Of a DNA stretch of 27,440 nt, positions 22,397-27,440 are shown in pieces. The number at the start of each line of letters is the position of its first letter. The stretch's first letter is position 1. The DNA lies in contig CAZZBW010000015.1 of the NCBI GenBank assembly GCA_964653045.1, positions 1-27,440 of the forward strand, written 5' to 3'. Both the position numbers and the translations under genes were made by a program. This DNA is from DAOOPX01 sp964653045. GTDB taxonomy: Bacteria > Patescibacteriota > Microgenomatia > UBA1400 > PJMF01. The notes below the pieces were generated by a model. It searched no databases and was not told the origin of the DNA. It saw only the letters and a program-made list of their open reading frames with translations.

Positions 22397-22711
22397 TTAA
22401 ACTTTAATTTTATTTATGATAAGTGTGGTTTGGAGTGAGCGATGACCACGGACCTTGCGGTAGCGAGATTTGGCTTTGTACTTGGCAACGCGAATCTTTT
22501 CACCCTTGAGATGAGTTTTGACTGTGGCAACAACAGAGGCTTTTGTCACTGTTGGGTCACCAATCATTAATTTGTCACCATCTTTCACTAATAGCACTTC
22601 AGGAAAAACCACTTCTTCGTCTTGATTGCTATCAAGACGATCGATAAGTAGCTCATCGCCTTCTTTGACGAAGTACTGTTTACCTTGAATTTGCACAACT
22701 GCGTATGTCAT
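22397..22711 (-). CDS. rplU: 50S ribosomal protein L21
   Basis: The protein is 104 residues. Family features are YAVVQIQGKQYFVKEGDELLIDRL at the N-terminus and a C-terminal basic block KAKSRYRKVRGHRSLQTTLIINKI. Its promoter puts TATAAT nine bases before the ATG, with no room for a Shine-Dalgarno sequence. First of the rplU / methyltransferase unit; rpmA follows from an internal promoter. Confidence 0.97.
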   Translation of the reverse strand: MTYAVVQIQGKQYFVKEGDELLIDRLDSNQDEEVVFPEVLLVKDGDKLMIGDPTVTKASVVATVKTHLKGEKIRVAKYKAKSRYRKVRGHRSLQTTLIINKIKV

Positions 22712-22720
22712 AGACGAGGC

Positions 22721-22749
22721 ATTATATGCTAAAGATTCAAGTTAGACAA
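22721..22749 (-). promoter_or_regulatory. promoter for rplU
   Basis: On the minus strand TTGTCT (22749-22744), 17 nt, TATAAT (22726-22721), then nine bases to the ATG. The GCATATAATGCC context is the same as in the ileS promoter. It overlaps the 3' end of rodA. Confidence 0.7.
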
Positions 22750-23350
22750 GATCAATTGCCTGATGTGGCTCAAAAGAAGTGACGATACTTTGAGCGATAC
22801 CAAAAATTAGCGCGTAACTCAAAAGTGAACTGCCGCCAGTTGATAAAAAAGGGAGAGTTTGGCCAGTGATTGGGACAACTCCAACATTGGTGCCCACAGC
22901 TAGGAAAGTTTGAGTGCCGAGTATAAACGCAGCAAAAAATAAGAATAATCTTTTACTTCTGTCATTAACTTCTAGAGCTTTTTTAATCAAAAAAGTGATT
23001 ATGACGGCATAAATAAAAAGCAAAATTAATGACCCAAGGAAGCCAAACTGTTCGGCAAATGACGCGAAAATAAAATCTGTATGCCTTTCGGGTAAAAAAT
23101 ACAGCTTGGACTGTGTACCCTGATCAAATCCTTTGCCCCACAACCCACCAGAGCCGACCGCAATTAAGGCTTGTCTGGCATTGTAATTTTGCGCCTGAGC
23201 CGTTTGAGTTTGGGCCACAAAACTCATTATTCGCGCTTTTTGGTAAGGTTTGAACCAAGTGAGCCAACCGACACTAAGCAAGACTAGCATGATTGCCAAA
23301 GCAGTAAAGATTGATTTCGTCGGGACTGATTTCAGTAGCTTGCACAACTT
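22742..23350 (-). CDS. rodA: RodA SEDS peptidoglycan polymerase, C-terminal part (broken by gap)
   Basis: This is the C-terminal half of a SEDS glycosyltransferase that builds peptidoglycan for cell shape. It contains the catalytic Asp in LPERHTDFIFASFAEQFGFLG and the conserved GVVPITGQTLPFLSTGGSS end. The segment near the gap (KSIFTALAIMLVLLSVGWLT) repeats one found at the end of the N-terminal part but with about 19% different bases. The few residues before it (CKLLKSVPT) do not match the family. Together the two parts, counting the shared segment once, make about 357 residues, a normal RodA length. Confidence 0.88.
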   Translation of the reverse strand, partial: KLCKLLKSVPTKSIFTALAIMLVLLSVGWLTWFKPYQKARIMSFVAQTQTAQAQNYNARQALIAVGSGGLWGKGFDQGTQSKLYFLPERHTDFIFASFAEQFGFLGSLILLFIYAVIITFLIKKALEVNDRSKRLFLFFAAFILGTQTFLAVGTNVGVVPITGQTLPFLSTGGSSLLSYALIFGIAQSIVTSFEPHQAIDLV

Positions 23351-23439
23351 NNNNNNNNNNTTTGATAAGGTTTAAACCATGTTAGCCAACCGACGCTAAG
23401 TAAGACCAACACGATGGTAAAAGCAGAGAAAATTGATTT
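23240..23439. repeat. duplicated rodA segment flanking the assembly gap
   Basis: 23240-23317 and 23362-23439 align without gaps over 78 nt with 63 matches (81%); protein identity over the shared 26 residues is 22. The copies lie on either side of the N run and are in the same gene region, so they are two versions of one locus, not a tandem repeat within a normal gene. Confidence 0.9.
23351..23360. other. assembly gap (10 N)
   Basis: Ten N bases separate two overlapping but non-identical contig ends inside rodA. The true distance is probably negative, i.e. the ends overlap. Confidence 0.99.
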
Positions 23440-23937
23440 GAGTGGCAGTCCGCCGAGAAATAAAGTGCTACCCAAGATCATCACAAAAAAAACTGCGGTA
23501 CTCAAGTTCGGTGCGGCAACTATCAAGAGAGTGGGAATCAAGATCATCCAACCGAGTTTGAGTTGAGTTGCGAACTTTGAGATATCCTCTCTTTTTAAGA
23601 TTTTGATTAATGCCAAAACTACCAAGGGGAAGGCCAACTGTGAGGGTTGTAATTGAAAAACGTCACCAAACTTGATCCAGCGGGCCGTTTGTCTGATCTC
23701 GTGATCTAAGACAAACGGCAACATCAAACTAAAGCAGCTTAGCCAATATAGTTTGGGGGCGTGATTCAGCCATCTGGAAAAGGGAATCAAGGAAGTGGCA
23801 ACAAATACTACTGTTCCGATTGCCAACAATATTAAGTGCTTATTCAGTTGGTTGGGCACCAGAGCATTGACCATGGCTAAGCTGATTACGCTTAGGACAA
23901 TGATCCCAATTGGCAAAACAAAAGTTTTTAGTTTCAC
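23361..23937 (-). CDS. rodA: RodA SEDS peptidoglycan polymerase, N-terminal part (broken by gap)
   Basis: The N-terminal about 192 residues are present, with membrane helices at about 7-27, 36-56 and 69-83 and the SEDS motif ARWIKFGDVFQLQPSQLAFPLVVLALIKIL. They end at LTWFKPYQ against the gap. The start is GTG 23937 (MKLKTFVLPIG), without a Shine-Dalgarno sequence, 33 nt after ileS. It is likely in one operon with ileS upstream. A perfect inverted repeat (23684-23719) is present in the coding sequence. Confidence 0.9.
23684..23719. repeat. intragenic inverted repeat in rodA (11-bp arms)
   Basis: Arms 23684-23694 and 23709-23719 are perfect reverse complements with a 14-nt loop, close to the conserved ARWIKFGD codons. 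Confidence 0.9.
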
Positions 23938-23970
23938 AATTAATTGATGTTTTTATTGATTAAGCTTGGA

Positions 23971-26838
23971 TTAAGTTCTTAGCGTCGAATTATCAGCTAT
24001 TGTCAATGATTCTCCATGGGTTAGAACACTGTTAGTTTTTTGCTCAATCATCTTTTGCCATGATGGTGGCCAAGAGGGCGCGCTCACACTGATTTGAGTC
24101 TCGGCTTCGACATTGCTGGCTTTGCGTAGTTTTTGAATATTTCTAATCAATTCGCGCGCCTCACCTTCCGCTATTAAATCTGGAGTTAATTGCGTATCAA
24201 GCTCAACCTCAAGGTTGCTTGTGTCTGATTTGCTGGCTCGCCAGGTAATGAGCTTCACATTGATCTCGTCTTTGAGCACGTCTACCAAAGCTTCGTTGGG
24301 CTGGCGAGCCCCAGTAATGATCGCTTCGGCAAGCGGTTGCCTCACTTTCATGTTGCTCGATTTACGCAGCGCGTGAGCTTTCTCAGCTACTTTGCGGACA
24401 GTTTCCATGTCTGATTCGAGCCGATCGTCAATCATTTTTTTGTCCACTTGAGGCCAATCAGTTAGATGGACGCTGAGTTGATCTGAATTAAAAATAGAAA
24501 AAATTAACTCGCTAAAGAATGGAGCAAACGGAGCGAAGAGTTGAGCCAGTTTGTAAAGCACAGAGGCTAAGACTGGCAGACTTTCTTGTACTAACTGAGG
24601 ATCTTTGAATCGATCTCTACTCCTTCTCAAGTACCAGTTGGACAACTCACTGATAAAGCCCATCATCAGCCGGCTGGCGGTGACCAGATCATAGCTATCC
24701 ATCGCTTGGGTAACGTTGTCAATTAGGCGGTTGAGCCGGCTGAGCAACCACTTATCCATAACATTTGTCGCCTTGATTTTTGCACTGGGGTCGAATTGGA
24801 ACTCACCAGCAAACATTTGGTAAAATGCGGTCACATTCCACCAGATGAGAAAAATCTGCTTACGGATTTCATTAATTTCTTTTTCGAGAAAGTTGATGTT
24901 CTCGCCTCGCATAACTGGCGAACTCATTAAATACAGCCGTAAGCTGTCCACCCCAGTCTGATTAATAATTTCCATTGGGTCAGGATAATTCTTTTTGGAC
25001 TTGCTCATTTTGTCACCATTGGCGGCCATAATTGTGCCGGTGGTGAGAGTGTTCTCGACGGCGTGTTGATCGAATAAAGCCACGCTCATCACGTGCATGG
25101 TGTAAAACCAGGCCCTAGTTTGGGCAATATACTCACTGACAAATTGAGCTGGATAGGTTTTTTCGAACTCAGTTTGATTTTCAAAAGGATAGTGACGTGA
25201 AGCGAATGGCATTGAGCCCGACTCGACCCAACAGTCGAATACCTCCCTGATTCTTTTACCCTTGACAGTTTTGGTGTCATCAATCCACACCTCAATGTGA
25301 TCAATGTGCTCTCGGTGTATATCGGTGAGATTTACAACTTGACTTGGATTTACCGCCCATTTTTTGAGTTCTGCTAATGATTCAATGATTCGACGCCTTG
25401 GTACTTGATTTGGTTTGGCTGTTTCTTCCCAAATTGGCATGGGTGTACCCCAATAACGAGAACGAGAGATATTCCAATCTGGTGCCATTGCTAAACCTTG
25501 GCCAAATCTACCATCCTTAAGATGTTTTGGATACCAATTCATACTCTGATTGTGTTTAATGAGCTGGGGTTTAAGTTTCTGAATATTAATAAACCAGGCA
25601 GGTACAGCGTTGTAATACAATGGAGTATGACAGCGATAGCAAAAAGGATAGCTGTGTTCAAGAGTGGTGTGATTGAACATTAACCGCCGGGCTATTAAAT
25701 CTTCAATAATGATAGGATCAGCCTTTTTATAAAATTGCCCGGCCACAATCTGGATAAATGGCAAGAATTTGCCTTCTTCGTCTAAAGATTGAATCATGGG
25801 CAGATTTTGTTGGAGCGCCAAAGCGAAGTCGTCTTCTCCAAACATGGCGGCGGTATGAACTATTCCGGTTCCATCCTCAAGTGAGACAAAATCTGCCTCA
25901 AGGACTGTCCAGGCTTTTGGAGTGATATGAGGAATTAGATAAGGATACAGTGGCTCATACTTAGTTCCGACCAACTCTTTTCCTTTGACAGAGCGCAAGA
26001 TCTTGAGTTTTTGTAGGCCAAAAATCGCCTGAGTTCGGTTTTTGGCTACCCAGTACTGAGCATTATCTAACTCGACTAAATCGTATTTTTCATTTGGATT
26101 TACTGCTAGCGCTACGTTACCGGTCAATGTCCAAGGAGTTGTGGTCCATGCCAGTAAATATTCGTTTTTCGAATTTGTTACTTTAAACTTGATTGTGACT
26201 GATGGATCGGTGACCATCTCGTATGAGTTATCCATGGCAATTTCAAAATTGGAAAGCGGTGTAGCACAGCGTGGGCAGTAAAGAATGACTTTTTTACCTT
26301 GGTAAACAAAACTTTTTTTAAATAGTTGGCTGAATGCCCACCACACTGACTCCATGTAATTGAAGTCCATGGTTTTGTAGTTGTTTTTGAAATCGACCCA
26401 TCTGCCGAGACGGGCAATGATTCGTTCCCATTCTTTATCTAGGCGCATTACTTCTGTGCGACACGCTTGATTAAACCGATCCACGCCAAGTGCCTCAATG
26501 CCTTTTTTCCCCTGTTTGATATCTAATTGTTTCTCAATCATGTTTTCGATTGGCAGACCATGACAATCCCAGCCCCAGACGCGCTCTACTCGATAGCCCT
26601 TCATAGTCCAGTAACGGCCGACCACATCTTTACTGGTAGAGCCGAGCAAGTGTCCGTAATGAGGCATGCCAGTTGCAAATGGCGGACCGTCGTAGAAAAC
26701 GTACTGTTTATCTTTGGGGCGCGCGCTGACAGATTTTTCGAACACTTGGTTTTCTTGCCAATGTACGAGCACACTCTCTTCCAGCTGCGGTAAATCTGGT
26801 TGTGCGCGCCAATTAAGATTCTCTTTGAGTTTTTTCAT
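23971..26838 (-). CDS. ileS: isoleucyl-tRNA synthetase, eukaryote-like type
   Basis: This class I synthetase charges tRNA-Ile. The HIGH motif is HYGH at residues 60-63 in DGPPFATGMPHYGHLLGST, and KMSKS is near residue 609 (NGDKMSKSKKNYPDP). The editing (CP1) domain contains LAWTTTPWTLTGNVALAVNP. Two Cys pairs (YCPRCATPLS and FCYRCHTP) may bind zinc within CP1. The HYGH and GLPIE context fits the type 2 (eukaryote-like, often mupirocin-tolerant) group rather than the E. coli type. At 955 residues it lacks the C-terminal zinc finger. It has its own promoter with a leader of about ten bases. Confidence 0.98.
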   Translation of the reverse strand: MKKLKENLNWRAQPDLPQLEESVLVHWQENQVFEKSVSARPKDKQYVFYDGPPFATGMPHYGHLLGSTSKDVVGRYWTMKGYRVERVWGWDCHGLPIENMIEKQLDIKQGKKGIEALGVDRFNQACRTEVMRLDKEWERIIARLGRWVDFKNNYKTMDFNYMESVWWAFSQLFKKSFVYQGKKVILYCPRCATPLSNFEIAMDNSYEMVTDPSVTIKFKVTNSKNEYLLAWTTTPWTLTGNVALAVNPNEKYDLVELDNAQYWVAKNRTQAIFGLQKLKILRSVKGKELVGTKYEPLYPYLIPHITPKAWTVLEADFVSLEDGTGIVHTAAMFGEDDFALALQQNLPMIQSLDEEGKFLPFIQIVAGQFYKKADPIIIEDLIARRLMFNHTTLEHSYPFCYRCHTPLYYNAVPAWFINIQKLKPQLIKHNQSMNWYPKHLKDGRFGQGLAMAPDWNISRSRYWGTPMPIWEETAKPNQVPRRRIIESLAELKKWAVNPSQVVNLTDIHREHIDHIEVWIDDTKTVKGKRIREVFDCWVESGSMPFASRHYPFENQTEFEKTYPAQFVSEYIAQTRAWFYTMHVMSVALFDQHAVENTLTTGTIMAANGDKMSKSKKNYPDPMEIINQTGVDSLRLYLMSSPVMRGENINFLEKEINEIRKQIFLIWWNVTAFYQMFAGEFQFDPSAKIKATNVMDKWLLSRLNRLIDNVTQAMDSYDLVTASRLMMGFISELSNWYLRRSRDRFKDPQLVQESLPVLASVLYKLAQLFAPFAPFFSELIFSIFNSDQLSVHLTDWPQVDKKMIDDRLESDMETVRKVAEKAHALRKSSNMKVRQPLAEAIITGARQPNEALVDVLKDEINVKLITWRASKSDTSNLEVELDTQLTPDLIAEGEARELIRNIQKLRKASNVEAETQISVSAPSWPPSWQKMIEQKTNSVLTHGESLTIADNSTLRT

Positions 26839-26856
26839 AATCTGATTAAGTAGGGC

Positions 26857-26886
26857 ATTATATGCTCAAGCTCTAAACTTGGTCAA
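26857..26886 (-). promoter_or_regulatory. promoter for ileS
   Basis: On the minus strand TTGACC (26886-26881), 18 nt, TATAAT (26862-26857), then 18 nt to the ATG. No Shine-Dalgarno sequence follows. Confidence 0.75.
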
Positions 26887-26932
26887 TTGGGATAACCACC
26901 CGTTTTTTTTGTTTTAAGATTAACCAAAGATG

Positions 26933-26985
26933 TCCTTATAACTATTATCTAGATCCCAATAACTTTCATAAATGTCCCTATAACT
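26933..26985 (+). promoter_or_regulatory. three direct repeats spaced 21 bp, probable activator-binding array
   Basis: TCCTTATAACT (26933-26943), TCCCAATAACT (26954-26964) and TCCCTATAACT (26975-26985) differ at one or two positions. They start exactly 21 bp apart, two helical turns, so all face the same side of the DNA. The last copy ends six bases before the -35 box of the 27098 gene, the usual place for a response-regulator-type activator. Confidence 0.75.
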
Positions 26986-26991
26986 TGCGTA

Positions 26992-27020
26992 TTGACTTAT
27001 TATCAACTATGCTTTAGAAT
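26992..27020 (+). promoter_or_regulatory. promoter for the 27098 gene
   Basis: TTGACT (26992-26997), 17 nt, TAGAAT (27015-27020). The leader is about 70 nt, very AT-rich, with a 10-bp palindrome ATTAGCTAAT at 27083-27092 just before the start codon and no Shine-Dalgarno sequence. Confidence 0.7.
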
Positions 27021-27097
27021 GTCGTTAGCTATAAAAAGATAATTAAAACATATAGAGAATATACTATTATATATAGCAAGATATTAGCTAATTAAAA

Positions 27098-27440
27098 ATG
27101 TTAAATATTTTCCGTAAGTCACACAGCCGCGAAGTTCAGATTTATCCAGCCAAACGAACCTTTGGTGGTTTACCTATTGCAGTGGCTGCGGTTTTGTCAC
27201 TACTGAGTGGTTTAATGGTTTCCTTTTTAAGTGGCGTAGTAATTGAGCAAGCAAACGTGCTGATTGCTGGAAACTCTAAAATTTCTCAAATTTCTACTAT
27301 CGATCGCTCAGAATTTGCATCAGCCGCTTCAATTGATTCTTGTCCCTCAGATAGCTGTACTGGTGCCGGAGGCACCTGTCACTCGTGTCCGCCAGGATAT
27401 GGTGCTCAAGATGAATGTCACTGTACCTGTTTTAGTTTGA
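27098..27440 (+). CDS. Cys-rich membrane-anchored or secreted protein, truncated by the window end
   Basis: The frame from ATG 27098 stays open to the window end (114 residues seen). A basic N-terminus (MLNIFRKSHSREVQIYPAKR) precedes one hydrophobic helix (about residues 25-49, LPIAVAAVLSLLSGLMVSFL), then an outside segment. From residue 82 seven cysteines follow in 30 residues, with spacing C-x4-C-x6-C-x2-C-x9-C-x-C-x-C. Such spacing is usual for disulfide-bonded extracellular domains or metal-binding knuckles; I do not recognise a family. It is divergent from ileS and preceded by the direct-repeat array and promoter, so its expression is probably controlled. Confidence 0.75.
   Translation, partial: MLNIFRKSHSREVQIYPAKRTFGGLPIAVAAVLSLLSGLMVSFLSGVVIEQANVLIAGNSKISQISTIDRSEFASAASIDSCPSDSCTGAGGTCHSCPPGYGAQDECHCTCFSL

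Noticed and set aside
1..27440. CRISPR arrays, insertion sequences, prophage genes or an alternative genetic code
   Set aside because: No regularly spaced long repeats, transposases, integrases or phage proteins were seen, and TGA ends several clearly complete proteins.

Overview
The window looks like a piece of a draft, probably metagenome-derived, genome of a small-genome bacterium. It contains a 10-base N gap, and core genes are packed with almost no spacers. The streamlined content, an eukaryote-like (type 2) IleRS, a divergent CTP synthase and many tiny intergenic spaces suggest the Patescibacteria/CPR group. No marker settles this, so that placement is an inference. TGA behaves as a stop throughout (gatA, pyrG, hepT), which argues against lineages that read TGA as glycine.

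Layout. 1-6166, minus strand: dnaE, pyrG, rplS, yraN, then a tRNA-Glu cut by the window edge and a 22-nt copy of its 5' part. 6265-6941, plus: two unknown tandem paralogs. 7023-10087, minus: gatC-gatA-gatB. 10235-10606, plus: a lone unknown gene with a near-consensus promoter. 10639-12148, minus: lemA-htpX. 12295-12646, plus: tRNA-Asp and an unknown 78-aa ORF. 12639-13295, minus: a histidine phosphatase. 13353-15983, plus: tRNA-Gly followed by an overlapping operon of a double-GNAT acetyltransferase, a cupin, a MntA/HepT toxin-antitoxin pair and an HD hydrolase. 16024-16920, plus: tRNA-Thr and a membrane-anchored Ig-like protein. 16910-19350, minus: a polysaccharide flippase and an O-antigen ligase/polymerase-like protein. 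19457-20029, plus: lepB. 20026-26838, minus: parB, rpmA, a Trm11-like methyltransferase, rplU, rodA (split by the gap) and ileS. 27098-end, plus: a truncated Cys-rich membrane-anchored protein behind a regulated-looking promoter.

The minus strand carries almost all housekeeping functions (translation, replication, cell wall, CTP synthesis). The plus strand carries lepB, three tRNAs and nearly all the unknown or accessory genes. Several promoters can be read directly (TTGACA-like / TATAAT- or TAGAAT-like, 16-18 nt apart). Several lie so close to the start codon that the mRNA would be leaderless or nearly so. I saw no convincing intrinsic terminator; three convergent gene pairs overlap by 4-11 nt.

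The most unusual signals are: (i) three 11-bp direct repeats exactly 21 bp apart, directly upstream of the -35 box of the Cys-rich protein gene; (ii) an excess of long perfect inverted repeats inside coding sequences, up to 17 bp per arm in dnaE; (iii) a pair of unknown tandem paralogs; and (iv) the tRNA-led accessory operon with a toxin-antitoxin module. The rodA gap joins two diverged copies of the same segment, so continuity across 23351-23360 should not be trusted.
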